Assembly (NCBI GenBank): GCA_020634015.1 | Contig: JACKCN010000001.1 | Location: forward strand, 169,001 to 233,000 | DNA from: Candidatus Delongbacteria bacterium | GTDB lineage: Bacteria > CAIWAD01 | Direction: 5' to 3' | DNA length: 64,000 bases | Shown here: piece after piece, positions 8,604-16,999 of the stretch | Numbering within the stretch: the first letter of the stretch is position 1 | Layout: each line of letters begins with the position of its first letter | Notes under the pieces: model-generated | Seen by the model: only the letters and a program-made list of their open reading frames with translations | Databases searched by the model: none | What the model was told of the DNA's origin: nothing | Position numbers and translations under genes: made by a program

Positions 8604-8999
8604 CTAGAATCGGTCCACGATCCGGAAGCCCTCGCGGGCATACAGGGCCAGAGCGGGGGCATTGTTGGCGCAGGCGATGGCCCCCACGGCTCCCTGCATG
8701 CGCTCCAGACAGGCACGCAACAGCAGACGCGCCACTCCGCATCGATGGTGATCCGGATCCACGTACAGCCAGTCCAGGCTGGAGTCTTCGAATGCGGCGA
8801 ATCCGATCACCTGCCCATCCTGCTCGGCGACCAGGATGGTGCACTGTGCCAGCTGCTCGTGCTCGGGATCCTCGGCAAGGGGGACAAAGGCTTCAGCGGG
8901 AAAGGAACCGAGCAGTTCCAGGGGACGCGCACGGTCGTGGACACGCAACAGGGAGGACCAGTCCGCCGGAACCGACTCACGCATTTTGATGTCGCTCAC
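8604..8999 (-). CDS. GNAT-family N-acetyltransferase
   Basis: A 131-residue single-domain acetyltransferase. The N-terminal beta strands (MRESVPADWSSLLRVH, CTILVAEQDGQVIGFAAF), the strand LDWLYVDPDHHRCGVARLLL with the acetyl-CoA loop (R-C-G-V-A in place of the usual Q/R-x-x-G-x-G/A) and the C-terminal NNAPALALYAREGF are all recognisable. The substrate cannot be told. The start is a GTG at 8999 that overlaps the stop of the upstream dehydrogenase (GTGA), implying translational coupling. An in-frame ATG at 8984 is an alternative. Confidence 0.8.
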   Translation of the reverse strand: MSDIKMRESVPADWSSLLRVHDRARPLELLGSFPAEAFVPLAEDPEHEQLAQCTILVAEQDGQVIGFAAFEDSSLDWLYVDPDHHRCGVARLLLRACLERMQGAVGAIACANNAPALALYAREGFRIVDRF

Positions 9000-10033
9000 G
9001 AGTCCGCCCCCGTATGCGGGTCTGGATTCGTCGCACGGCGATACACAGGGCTTGCACCCGGCAGCGAAGGATTGGCCAGTTCCTCGGCGGGCAACCCGGC
9101 CCCCAGCCAGGCATGCAGCTGATCGGCGGCGATGTGGACGAATTCGTGGAACAGGTCACGGGCCATCCACCCACAATGGGGTGTCAGCAGCACCTGTTCC
9201 ATGGAGCGCAGGGGACTGGTCGGCGACAGCGGTTCCGTGTCGAACACATCCAGCCCGGCCCCGCCCAGCCGGCCCGAGCTGAGCGCGTCGACCAGGGCAT
9301 CCTGGTCCACGATCGCCCCGCGCGAGATGTTGATCAGCAGGGCACCGGGCTTCATCAGCGCCAGCTGCTCGGCTCCGATCAGCGCACGGGACTCCGGCGA
9401 GAGCCGCAGGTGTATCGTGATCACGTCGCAGTGTGAGAGCAGCTCGTCAAGGGGCAGGAAGCGCACACCGTATTCGTCCGGAACGGGCTGGCTGCCCAGC
9501 CGATCCCAGGCGAAGACCTCCATTCCGAAGGCCTGGGCCAGTCGAGCCACCGGCCGGCCCAGCCGACCGTGCCCGAGGATGCCGAGCCGGCGACCATGCA
9601 ACGATCCGCCGAGGACGGACGGCCACTGCCCGGCACGCATGGCCTGCAGCGTGGGTTCCAGTCGGCGCACCAGCGCCAGCAGCAGGGTGAAGACCAATTC
9701 CGGGATCACGCGTGCCGGTGTGCTCACGCGGCGCCCCAGCGCAACCGGAATCCCGCGGGCACCGGCGGCATCCAGATCGATGTGATAGGCGTGGCCGCCG
9801 GTCTGCAGCAGCAGTTCCAAGCGCGGACAGGCCGCCAGGAAAGCCGCATCGATGCGCGTGCGCTCGCGGACAGCCAGAATCACCTGCGCGCGGGCCAGCA
9901 AGCACATGTCTTCCGGGCGCGGCGAGTGATCCAGAAGTATCACATGCGCCAGGGATCGCAGACGCTGCATGGCAGGCGCAGCCGCGATTTCGCCTTCGTG
10001 ATCATCCAGCACGACCAGAACAGGGCGCTCCAT
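8996..10033 (-). CDS. D-isomer-specific 2-hydroxyacid dehydrogenase
   Basis: A 345-residue NAD(P)-dependent oxidoreductase. The Rossmann motif LGILGHGRLGRPVARLAQAF is clear (GxGxxG). The catalytic triad can be read as Arg in LLINISRGAIVDQDAL, Glu in GLDVFDTEPL and His in VLLTPHCGWM. Substrate is not determined: the sequence is of the phosphoglycerate/glyoxylate-reductase class but lacks an ACT domain. The ATG at 10033 has GAGGAGG four bases upstream. It overlaps the downstream GNAT gene by four bases, so the two form one unit. Confidence 0.85.
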   Translation of the reverse strand: MERPVLVVLDDHEGEIAAAPAMQRLRSLAHVILLDHSPRPEDMCLLARAQVILAVRERTRIDAAFLAACPRLELLLQTGGHAYHIDLDAAGARGIPVALGRRVSTPARVIPELVFTLLLALVRRLEPTLQAMRAGQWPSVLGGSLHGRRLGILGHGRLGRPVARLAQAFGMEVFAWDRLGSQPVPDEYGVRFLPLDELLSHCDVITIHLRLSPESRALIGAEQLALMKPGALLINISRGAIVDQDALVDALSSGRLGGAGLDVFDTEPLSPTSPLRSMEQVLLTPHCGWMARDLFHEFVHIAADQLHAWLGAGLPAEELANPSLPGASPVYRRATNPDPHTGADS

Positions 10034-10093
10034 GATGCCTCCTCGCACGACAGCCCCCGGGCCGGGATTCCGTGTCACTGCCCGGACAGGAAC

Positions 10094-10909
10094 TCAGGCG
10101 TCCATCCGGTGCAGGTGCACATCCTGCTGGGGAAAGGGAATGGAAATGCCCCGGGCATCAAAGGTCTTCTTGATGGCTTCCTGAGTGGCGAAGTAGACAT
10201 TCCAGTAGTCTTCCGTTCGCACCCAGGGACGCACTGCCAGATTGACGCTGCTGTCGGCCAGTTCGAGCACGCCGATGGTGGGCGGCGGATCCGCCAGCAC
10301 GCGTGGGTCGTTGGCCAGAATCTCCGCCAGCACCTTCTTGACCAGATCCAGGTCGTCCGAGTAACTCACACCGGCCACCAGATCCACGCGGCGTGTGTCA
10401 CGCGCGCTGTAGTTGACGATGCTGCTGGAGGTCATGGCCGCGTTGGGCACGATGATCCGCTTGTTGTCGGGAGAATTGAGCGTGGTGGTGAAGATGCCGA
10501 TTTCATCGACGCTGCCCGCCATGCCCCCGCCTTCGATGTAGTCCCCCACCTTGAAGGGCTTGAACAGAATCAGCAGCACTCCCGCGGCGAAATTCGACAG
10601 CGAGCCCTGGAGGGCCAGACCAACCGCAAGGCCGGCGGCACCCAGCAGGGCAACGAAGGAGGCGGTCTGCACTCCAAGCTGCCCCAGAGAGGCGATGATG
10701 ACGAAGGCCATCGCGCCGAAATAGACCAGACTGGACGTGAAGGTGACCAGGGTTTCATCCATCTGACCGCTCTTGCGCATCATGCGCTGCACCACGCTGC
10801 GCAGACCACGGGCCGCGAGGCGGCCCAGAATCAGGATCGCGAGGGCCGCGACCAGCTTCAATCCAAAGAGTGCGCTCCATTCCTGAAGCTTGAGCATGAG
10901 TTGTTCCAT
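10094..10909 (-). CDS. mscS: Small-conductance mechanosensitive channel (MscS family)
   Basis: A 271-residue inner-membrane channel, close to the length of E. coli MscS (286). Three membrane spans precede the pore helix (AAGLAVGLALQGSLSNFAAG) with the alternating Gly/Ala packing of TM3. The beta domain follows (FKPFKVGDYIE, GSVDEIGIFTTTLNSPDNKR, IIVPNAAM), then the alpha/beta C-terminal vestibule (VSYSDDLDLVKKVL, SVNLAVRPWV). Role: release of solutes on hypo-osmotic shock. The ATG at 10909 is preceded by AGGAAGG. Apparently monocistronic. Confidence 0.93.
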   Translation of the reverse strand: MEQLMLKLQEWSALFGLKLVAALAILILGRLAARGLRSVVQRMMRKSGQMDETLVTFTSSLVYFGAMAFVIIASLGQLGVQTASFVALLGAAGLAVGLALQGSLSNFAAGVLLILFKPFKVGDYIEGGGMAGSVDEIGIFTTTLNSPDNKRIIVPNAAMTSSSIVNYSARDTRRVDLVAGVSYSDDLDLVKKVLAEILANDPRVLADPPPTIGVLELADSSVNLAVRPWVRTEDYWNVYFATQEAIKKTFDARGISIPFPQQDVHLHRMDA

Positions 10910-11211
10910 GGGACCTTCCTGTTTGCGGGCGGAGCGCGGGGCAATGAGGACCGTATGATCCACGCGTGTGAGCGCCACTCCCGGCCCGATCGGGTGTGAC
11001 AGTGCGGGCATACCCCGGAACAGTGCCGGATGACCAACAGTACCGTGATACACCGCAACGCGAACAGAACTCTAGTTTTCCCCGGACAGGATGTCAAGAA
11101 AGCCGCACCCGAAGCGGATCCGGGCAATGCATCCAGCAGGGCGTGTCGCACAGCAATCCTGCGGAATGGGAGATCACGATCGGGCAGGCGTGGATCAGTC
11201 GGATGTGTGCG
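10910..11211. other. Gene-free stretch upstream of mscS
   Basis: 302 bp. No coding frame or structured element stands out. It must include the mscS promoter and the end of the YgjV-like transcript. Confidence 0.3.
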
Positions 11212-11844
11212 TCAGCTCTGGCGCAGCTCCAGACACAGGCGGTCCGGCGGATCCCCACAGGGATGGAAACCCAGTTTCTCCAGGTAGTTCCGGTGGGCGG
11301 GCGAACGGCCCTCGGCCACCAGTTTGCGAGCCCCGCGAGCCCACAGTTCCTCGGCACCTTCGTGAAACAGCCAGCGCGCATTGCGCAGGTCCTGGTAGGC
11401 GGGTACCACATAATCCAGCAGCACACGCCATTCGCCCCGAGCGCCCTCCTCGTGCACGAACAGGCCCACCGGCAGAGCATCCCGCAGAACCCAGAGCCCA
11501 TTCCAGACCCGGATGGAACCGGGATCGAAACCGGGAAAGTGCGCGTCGATGTCCGCGCGGTGGTGGGCCAGGAACTGCAGCAGGAAGGGGCTGGGGCTGG
11601 ACGGCAGATCCAGCAGCGAGAAGTATTCGCGCGGGCGGCGCATGCGGGCCAGATGCCACAGGTCGATCAAGGCGATGTAGCCGTTGAGGGCCACCACGGG
11701 CCAGGCACCCAGCAGCAGGCCATAGCTCGAGAACAAGAGGGCGCCCGCGAAGTTGATCCAGCGCAGGCGACGGATGTTGGTCATGCTCAGCGACAGCGCC
11801 ACCACGGCGCTGCCCAGGTAACCGAAAAGGTCCAGTGTGGTCAG
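11212..11844 (-). CDS. YgjV-like membrane protein with acetyltransferase-like C-terminal domain; probable CTG start
   Basis: About 210 residues. The N-terminal part (DLFGYLGSAVVALSLSM, LRWINFAGALLFSSYGLLLG, WPVVALNGYIALID) matches the YgjV-type inner-membrane family. The C-terminal part (IRVWNGLWVLRDALPVGLFV, VLLDYVVPAYQDLRNARWLF, YLEKLGFHPCG) resembles the GNAT-like extension of that group. No ATG lies before the conserved FGYLGS. The first visible candidates are a GTG at 11805, which would delete the first strand of the membrane domain, or a CTG at 11844 placed four bases after GGGGAGGA. The CTG is preferred because family similarity extends upstream of the GTG. Confidence 0.7.
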   Translation of the reverse strand: MTTLDLFGYLGSAVVALSLSMTNIRRLRWINFAGALLFSSYGLLLGAWPVVALNGYIALIDLWHLARMRRPREYFSLLDLPSSPSPFLLQFLAHHRADIDAHFPGFDPGSIRVWNGLWVLRDALPVGLFVHEEGARGEWRVLLDYVVPAYQDLRNARWLFHEGAEELWARGARKLVAEGRSPAHRNYLEKLGFHPCGDPPDRLCLELRQS

Positions 11845-11901
11845 TGTGTCCTCCCCGTGTACGGTGAATCCACGAATCGTGCCGGTGCGTCTCCGCAGGA
11901 C

Positions 11902-12738
11902 TCAATCGCCGATGATGATCTGATCCAGCCCCGGCTGGGGATCGGGAAACTTCAGGTCCATGGACTCCAGTTTCTCGAGAACGATCCGGGCCACGCAGTA
12001 ATCACGATGCCACTTGTGATCCGAAGGAATCACATGCCAGGGAGCCCAGGGCGTGCTGCAGGCACCGAGTGCCTTCTGGTAGGCCAACTGGTATTCTCCC
12101 CAGTGTTGACGTTCAGCCAGATCGGCGGAACTGAACTTCCAGTTCTTTTCGGGTCGCTCCAGCCGGGATTCCAGCCGACGTTTCTGTTCGTCCTTGCCGA
12201 TGTGCAGGCAGAATTTGAGAATCGTGATTCCGTTCTGGCTCAGATAGTGCTCGAATTCGTTGATCTGTGAATAGCGCAGCTCCACTTCCTCGGTGGGCAC
12301 AAGATTGTGCACGCGCACCACCAGCACATCTTCGTAGTGCGAACGATTGAAGATGCGGATCATGCCCTTGCGAGGCACATTGGCGTGGATCCGCCAGAGA
12401 AAATCGTGTGCCAGTTCTTCCGAAGACGGTGACTTGAAACTGCAGACCCGCACGCCCTGGGGGTTGAGCGGTCCGAACACCTTGCGGATGGTGCCATCCT
12501 TGCCCCCGGTATCCATGGCCTGCAGCACCACCAACAAAGCCTGACGGTTGTCCGCATAGAGGAGCTGCTGACGGTGGATCAGGCGCTTGGTCAATCCCGC
12601 CAGTTCTTCCCGTGCTCGGTCCTTGTCGTCAATCCCTGGTGTCGCACTCGGGTCGATCCGGTCCATTCTGAATGAACTGCCGGGTTTGACTCTGAACTGT
12701 TCCGGAAATGACCCGGCGTGGCTGCTGGAATCGAACAT
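11902..12738 (-). CDS. ppk2: Polyphosphate kinase 2 (PPK2 family)
   Basis: A 278-residue cytoplasmic kinase that moves phosphate between polyphosphate and nucleotides. The P-loop-like motif MDTGGKDGTIRKVFGPLNP, the lid region (FNRSHYEDVLVVRVHNLVP), KFCLHIGKDEQKRRLESRLE and the C-terminal HVIPSDHKWHRDYCVARIV are all characteristic. A single PPK2 domain is present, as in class I and III enzymes. Nucleotide preference (AMP or NDP) cannot be decided by eye. The ATG at 12738 is chosen because GGAGGAGAAC lies directly before it. A broken SRPBCC gene lies just upstream on the same strand. Confidence 0.92.
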   Translation of the reverse strand: MFDSSSHAGSFPEQFRVKPGSSFRMDRIDPSATPGIDDKDRAREELAGLTKRLIHRQQLLYADNRQALLVVLQAMDTGGKDGTIRKVFGPLNPQGVRVCSFKSPSSEELAHDFLWRIHANVPRKGMIRIFNRSHYEDVLVVRVHNLVPTEEVELRYSQINEFEHYLSQNGITILKFCLHIGKDEQKRRLESRLERPEKNWKFSSADLAERQHWGEYQLAYQKALGACSTPWAPWHVIPSDHKWHRDYCVARIVLEKLESMDLKFPDPQPGLDQIIIGD

Positions 12739-12838
12739 GTTCTCCTCCATGGATTGTGTGGCGCGCAGCGCTTGGTGGATCCAGATCCTGTCTGACGCTG
12801 GTGACCGGTCGAAGGTGCCTTGTGCAATGCTCGCCTTT

Positions 12839-13009
12839 GGTGAAGGACATCCGGAACACTCCTCCGACCATGTCATCCTGTTCATGCACGGTACAGGTGA
12901 AGCCGTGAAGCAGCATGAACCTGGCCACTGCGTCCGGGTCGAGAAAGGCTCGCCAGACTCGTTCCGCGAGTGCCTTGTATACGCGGTGCGGACGAATTGT
13001 ACTGGGCAT
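12839..13009 (-). pseudogene. Remnant of an SRPBCC (AHSA1-like) gene
   Basis: From the ATG at 13009 the frame encodes about 57 residues (TIRPHRVYKALAERVWRAFL, PDAVARFMLLHGFTCTV, GGVFRMSFT) that match the N-terminal third of SRPBCC/activator-of-Hsp90-ATPase-like proteins. After MSFT the similarity stops. What follows is unrelated sequence leading into the PPK2 leader. The family is normally ~140-160 residues, so about 90 are missing. No continuation is seen in the other frames, which points to a deletion rather than a simple frameshift. Confidence 0.65.
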
Positions 13010-13155
13010 GGATCCATGTCTTCCCATGGATGGGCAATTGTCTGGATCTGCGGGCACCATGATAGCAGTAGGCGAGGAGGTGCCCTCAGGATGGACTCTC
13101 CTCCACCTCCGCCTGGGCATCATCCGCCCAACCCAATGCCTGGCTGGACCAGACC

Positions 13156-13527
13156 TCAGAAAGGAGGCAGGATCACCAGGCTTTCCAGCTGAATCCCCTC
13201 ATCCACGGCATGCCCCCCGGCCCGGACCCGGTCCCCGGGCTCCAGCTGGCGTACCACTTCATGAAGCCGGAGCGTCTCGTCATCGGGAGGCGGGTAGGTG
13301 AAGAGCGAAGGAAAGAGCAGGATCTCCTCCGCTCCCGCATCACTGCGCACGGTGATCGTGATTCCTCCATCCACGGGGCTCATGTCCTCGACACTCAGAA
13401 CCTGGCCGATCAGACTGACCGCATCATCGGGCTGGGAGCCAGTGCCTGAGCCATGTCCACCACAGGACACAAGCAGCAGGAGCGCCAGGAACCACAGAAA
13501 TCTCCGGTAGGCTGATGAGTGAGTCAT
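13156..13527 (-). CDS. Small lipoprotein
   Basis: A 123-residue predicted lipoprotein. Signal sequence FLWFLALLLLVSC-GG carries a lipobox (LVSC) with Cys about 22 residues from the start. The mature part is short: VSLIGQVLSVEDMSPVDGGI, ITITVRSDAGAEEIL and LEPGDRVRAGGHAVDEGIQL resemble an OB-like or small beta-barrel fold, but no family is recognised. The ATG at 13527 has GAGGAG eight bases upstream; longer in-frame sequence would place the lipobox implausibly deep. It lies 128 bp downstream of the DHFR-like gene on the same strand. Confidence 0.6.
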   Translation of the reverse strand: MTHSSAYRRFLWFLALLLLVSCGGHGSGTGSQPDDAVSLIGQVLSVEDMSPVDGGITITVRSDAGAEEILLFPSLFTYPPPDDETLRLHEVVRQLEPGDRVRAGGHAVDEGIQLESLVILPPF

Positions 13528-13655
13528 GCATGCATCTCCTCTGGTTAAGGATCCGGACCGCCACTCCGTGCAGGCCATTCCGGGTCGTCTGACGGCCCGG
13601 CACATTCGCCCGCGGCCAGGATCCGTGACACGGGCCGTCGCTGGACCGTCGGCTC

Positions 13656-14312
13656 TCATTCCGCTCCCGGTTGCGTCCGGTCAAGAAAGATGTGAGTGGC
13701 CCCTTCCGTGGCCTGGCTGGCCCGGCAGCTGTAACCCAGCGCGGGCAGGTCCAGCCCGTCGAACAGTGATTCACCCTTGCCCAGCAGCACGGGGGCCTGG
13801 GCCAGATGCAATTCGTCCACCAGACCTGCGCGCAGGTACTCGCGGATGGTGGCCACACCTCCCCCCAGCCGCACATCCTTGCCGCCGGCCGCCTCACGGG
13901 CCATGTCCAGTGCGTCCCGAATGCCCGTGGTCACGAAATGGAACACGGTGCCGCCCTGCATCACAAGGCTTTCCCGTGGATGGTGGGTCAGCACGAAGAC
14001 CGGCGTGTGGTACGTCGGATTGTCGCCCCACCAGCCTTTCCAGCTGTCGTCCAGCCAGGGGCCACGGACCGGTCCGAACATGTTGCGACCCAGAATCCAG
14101 GCCCCCACGTTGTGGAACCCGCGCTCGGCCAGTTCATTGTCCGGGCCCGTGGTGCCGCCTTCCTGGCCGATCATCCGCTTGAAGAAGCGAGTGGGAAAGA
14201 GCCACTCATGCAACCGTGTGCCCCCCACTCCCAGCGGATTCTCAAGACTCTGATCCGGTCCCGCCCCGAAGCCGTCGAGCGAGATCGAAAAGCACTGAAC
14301 ACGCAGTTTCAT
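13656..14312 (-). CDS. Dihydrofolate reductase-family (RibD C-terminal-like) protein
   Basis: A 218-residue cytoplasmic protein of the DHFR/RibD-C superfamily. Features are the strand MKLRVQCFSISLDGF, the helix around WILGRNMFGPVRGPW, HTPVFVLTHHPRESLVMQGG, the NADPH-binding glycine loop DVRLGGGVATIREYLRAGLV, and DELHLAQAPVLLGKGESLFDG. Proteins of this type are usually annotated as stand-alone reductases of unknown substrate. Riboflavin synthesis is unlikely because no deaminase domain is fused. Start ATG at 14312. Confidence 0.82.
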   Translation of the reverse strand: MKLRVQCFSISLDGFGAGPDQSLENPLGVGGTRLHEWLFPTRFFKRMIGQEGGTTGPDNELAERGFHNVGAWILGRNMFGPVRGPWLDDSWKGWWGDNPTYHTPVFVLTHHPRESLVMQGGTVFHFVTTGIRDALDMAREAAGGKDVRLGGGVATIREYLRAGLVDELHLAQAPVLLGKGESLFDGLDLPALGYSCRASQATEGATHIFLDRTQPGAE

Positions 14313-14354
14313 TTCCTGGAATCCTTGTTTGACATCACCGTTCGGGGCATGGGC

Positions 14355-15857
14355 TCATTCCCAGGTTGCCCGATAGAACTTGCGGGGACCTGCCAAGGGC
14401 ACGGTCAGGCCCGGAATCGCCGTGCTGCCGATGCGCGTCCATGGGCCATCGAGACTGACGCTCTCGAGAATGTGGTATACGCTGGCCTGGGGCAGCGTGC
14501 CCCATGTCAGGAGAATGCTGGACCCCAGCAAGGAGATCGCCAGGTCCTCGATGGCCGCCCCGGGCGCCGTGAGCGACACGAAGCGGAAATCCGCGAGGAT
14601 CACCTCCTGCTCCGCGGCGGGTGGACCGCTGGCCTGCCAGAGATTGAGATGCACGCGGGGCTGCTCGGGGCGCGGAATGTGAGGGCCCGTGTAGGTAAAG
14701 GACTGATACAGCGTCACGCCGGATTCGTCATCGGGGCCGCCGCGCCAGCTGCGGAACTCGACCCGGTCGGGCAGCCAGCGGAAGGCATGGCTGGCCAGTT
14801 CCTCGTTTCCAAAACCTGCGTCGAAGCGGTGGATATTGCCCGCCCAGTCCCAGGGCTGGGCCACATATTGGATCAGGTCATTGGCCGGATTGCCCCAGCG
14901 GCTCAGTTCCACATCGATTTCGTTGTAGGCATTCCACCAGAGGCTCGAGCCCTCGTAACACTCGCCATACTGCCAGAGAAACAGACCGAGCACGGCCGTG
15001 GGATCCAGCAGATCCACGGCCCCCTGGGTGGTGAAGATGTAATCGCCATACCCGAGCGCGTCTTCCAGCACGACCTCCGTGCTCTGCCAGGCCGCGTCCC
15101 GATGGCGGATCGTGAGATGCAGGCGATCCTGGGCATCCACCCAGACGCTTTCAGCCGAATCGCTGAAGTTGTTGGGGCCCGGGCCATACCAGCCCGGTCC
15201 CTTGACCCGCCAGCTGTGATCCGCGAAAGACAGCGTGCGACCGCCGGGAAAGTCCAGCCACTGGACGTCGTCAACGGTGGGCGCGCTGGTGCTGCTGCAG
15301 CTGATCCTGTCGAAGGTCACCGCGGGGCTGGGCTCGCTCGGCCCCTGCAACACACCCAGCAGGAGGCGGATCGAGGTGGTGCCCGCGGGAGCGGCCGTGC
15401 TGAGCACCGAGAACTCCAGCTCCTGCTCCACGGGCGACCCCGCCACGGCCACCGAAAATGTGTCGTAGGCGATCAGACCCTCGGCGGCATCCCGCCATTC
15501 GATGTTGACCAGCGCCGCGCACGGTCCCGTCAGGGGCATCAGCGCCGACTGGCGCACGGTGCCGCTGGTTTGCCACTGCTCGCCCGGCTGGCTGTCCAGA
15601 CGCTGCCAGGCTCCGGACACATCCCAGTTGCCGCTGTCCGGGCCGCGAACTTCCAGCGCCAGGGCCCCGTGGCTTGACCTGTCCGACGCGAGGACCACAC
15701 CGAACTGGTTCCAGCCGGCAAAGACCTCCGGGTCGGCTCCCGGGATTTCGAAACTGGGGTTGGCCAGCATGCACTGGGCCCGGGCCCAGCCCGGCAGGAG
15801 CAGCATGGCCAGGCCCAGGATACGGAGAGTGGCCGCGATCACGGACCGCTCCGTCAT
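14355..15857 (-). CDS. Secreted GH16-like protein with C-terminal fibronectin-like module
   Basis: A 500-residue exported protein. Signal peptide residues 1-27. Residues ~28-190 form a carbohydrate-binding-like beta domain (MLANPSFEIPG..W..FG). Residues ~195-430 form a concanavalin-like sandwich in which E313-I-D-V-E317 matches the GH16 catalytic pattern ExDxE, with aromatic residues nearby (LFLWQYGECYEG, LWWNAYNEIDVELSRW). A polysaccharide hydrolase or binding role is inferred. The last ~70 residues (ISLLGSSILLTWGTLP, YHILESV, KFYRATWE) are the shared module. The ATG at 15857 has GGGAG eight bases away; a GTG at 15872 with AAAGGAG five bases upstream is an equally good start. Confidence 0.72.
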   Translation of the reverse strand: MTERSVIAATLRILGLAMLLLPGWARAQCMLANPSFEIPGADPEVFAGWNQFGVVLASDRSSHGALALEVRGPDSGNWDVSGAWQRLDSQPGEQWQTSGTVRQSALMPLTGPCAALVNIEWRDAAEGLIAYDTFSVAVAGSPVEQELEFSVLSTAAPAGTTSIRLLLGVLQGPSEPSPAVTFDRISCSSTSAPTVDDVQWLDFPGGRTLSFADHSWRVKGPGWYGPGPNNFSDSAESVWVDAQDRLHLTIRHRDAAWQSTEVVLEDALGYGDYIFTTQGAVDLLDPTAVLGLFLWQYGECYEGSSLWWNAYNEIDVELSRWGNPANDLIQYVAQPWDWAGNIHRFDAGFGNEELASHAFRWLPDRVEFRSWRGGPDDESGVTLYQSFTYTGPHIPRPEQPRVHLNLWQASGPPAAEQEVILADFRFVSLTAPGAAIEDLAISLLGSSILLTWGTLPQASVYHILESVSLDGPWTRIGSTAIPGLTVPLAGPRKFYRATWE

Positions 15858-15925
15858 GTTGGCGTCTCCCACGGGAACTCCTTTCTGGCCGGCGTCCGCG
15901 CCCTGGCCGCTGCGCTGCGCCGTGC

Positions 15926-16531
15926 TCACAATTCCAGATTCCAGATCAGCTGGATCTCTTCCGGATGGTCCGCGTAGACTCCCCGGTGCGCGGCCCTGAG
16001 CCGACAGCCCATGGCCCGGTAGAACGCGCAGGCCGCGGGATTGGTGTTCTGGGTTTCCACCTTCAGCTCGCGGCATCCGTGCTCGCGCGCCCAGTCGCTG
16101 GCCGCGTGAAAGAGCAGACGCCCCACGCCCGTCCCCTGCCGGTCCGGGGCCACCCTGATGTCCCAGAGCACGGCCAGATCATCGCGGCACTCGAGCATCT
16201 CCACTCCGGGTGTGTCGAAGGCGATGGCACACGCGGCGATCAGCTCCGTGTCCAGCTGCACTCCCAGGAATCCCCAGCGCTCCAGTGACCACTGGCGCGG
16301 CCAGGACAGTGGGCCCTCATCGGGGTGGGCATCATAGTCCTTGCGGAAGGGCTGCGGGAGCGACCGTTCGACCAGTCGGCCTTGCGTGTCGTCGCCGACC
16401 AGGTCCAGCAACGTGTGAGCCACGAAGGCCATCGGGATCCGGGCAACGCGCTCCAGATCGGCCACATCGAGCCGCACGATTCGCGGGGCGTTGCCAGGCA
16501 ACCGGCCATCGCGCTCCCGGGCGGCCTTCAC
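15926..16531 (-). CDS. GNAT-family N-acetyltransferase
   Basis: A 201-residue acetyltransferase. The acetyl-CoA motif is clear: LAVLWDIRVAPDRQGTGVGRLL (Q-G-T-G-V-G), followed by ELKVETQNTNPAACAFYRAMGCRL. The N-terminal half (LDVADLERVARIPMAF) is a typical GNAT start. Substrate unknown. The GTG start at 16531 overlaps the stop of the VOC gene (GTGA), so the pair is translationally coupled. Confidence 0.87.
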   Translation of the reverse strand: MKAARERDGRLPGNAPRIVRLDVADLERVARIPMAFVAHTLLDLVGDDTQGRLVERSLPQPFRKDYDAHPDEGPLSWPRQWSLERWGFLGVQLDTELIAACAIAFDTPGVEMLECRDDLAVLWDIRVAPDRQGTGVGRLLFHAASDWAREHGCRELKVETQNTNPAACAFYRAMGCRLRAAHRGVYADHPEEIQLIWNLEL

Positions 16532-16878
16532 TGGGACCAGACCGCCAGCTCGTGACCCGATGGATCACGGAAATGGAAGCGCCGCCCACCGGGAAAGGCG
16601 AAGATCTCGCGCGTGATCTCAGCTCCGTTGCCCCGGACGGTGGCCAGCAGGCTCTCAAGATCCCGTGCGTAGATCACGAGCAGGGCTCCGCCGGGCTGGA
16701 CCGTGTCGGCCCTGAAGAAGCCTCCCGCCAGTCGGCCATCGCTGAAGCTGGTGTACTCGGGCCCGTAGTCCGTGAATTCCCAACCGAACACGCTTGAGTA
16801 GAAGCGCTTGCTGTCGGCGATGTCCTTCACGGGCAGTTCGATGTAGTCAATGCGGCGGTCGTGTTCGGGTCGGGACAT
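16528..16878 (-). CDS. VOC-family (glyoxalase/bleomycin-resistance-like) protein
   Basis: A 116-residue single VOC unit. IDYIELPVKDIADSKRFYSS, VFGWEFTDYGPEYTSF, GGALLVIYARDLESLLATV and GRRFHFRDPSGHELAVWSQ give the paired beta-alpha-beta-beta-beta arrangement. Metal-site positions are partly recognisable (E in YIELPV, H in RFHF, E in HELAVW). Substrate unknown. The ATG at 16878 has AGGAGG six bases upstream. Overlaps the downstream GNAT by four bases. Confidence 0.87.
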   Translation of the reverse strand: MSRPEHDRRIDYIELPVKDIADSKRFYSSVFGWEFTDYGPEYTSFSDGRLAGGFFRADTVQPGGALLVIYARDLESLLATVRGNGAEITREIFAFPGGRRFHFRDPSGHELAVWSQ

Positions 16879-16999
16879 TCTGCCTCCTGTGCATGGTCCG
16901 CTCGGTCGGGCTGAGCCACCAGCGCCCGACGGTTCAGGGTTCAAGCTTGCCGTGGTCGGAGCCCTCCACCGGCGGGTGCGCTTCGCACGAGCGCAGGGC

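Noticed and set aside
11195..11905. A longer minus-strand frame overlapping the YgjV-like gene
   Set aside because: Its translation is Pro/Arg/Gly-rich with no similarity; the other frame carries the conserved family sequence.
13806..15677. A 623-residue open frame on plus
   Set aside because: It is antisense to the DHFR-like and GH16-like genes, which have domain support and ribosome-binding sites.
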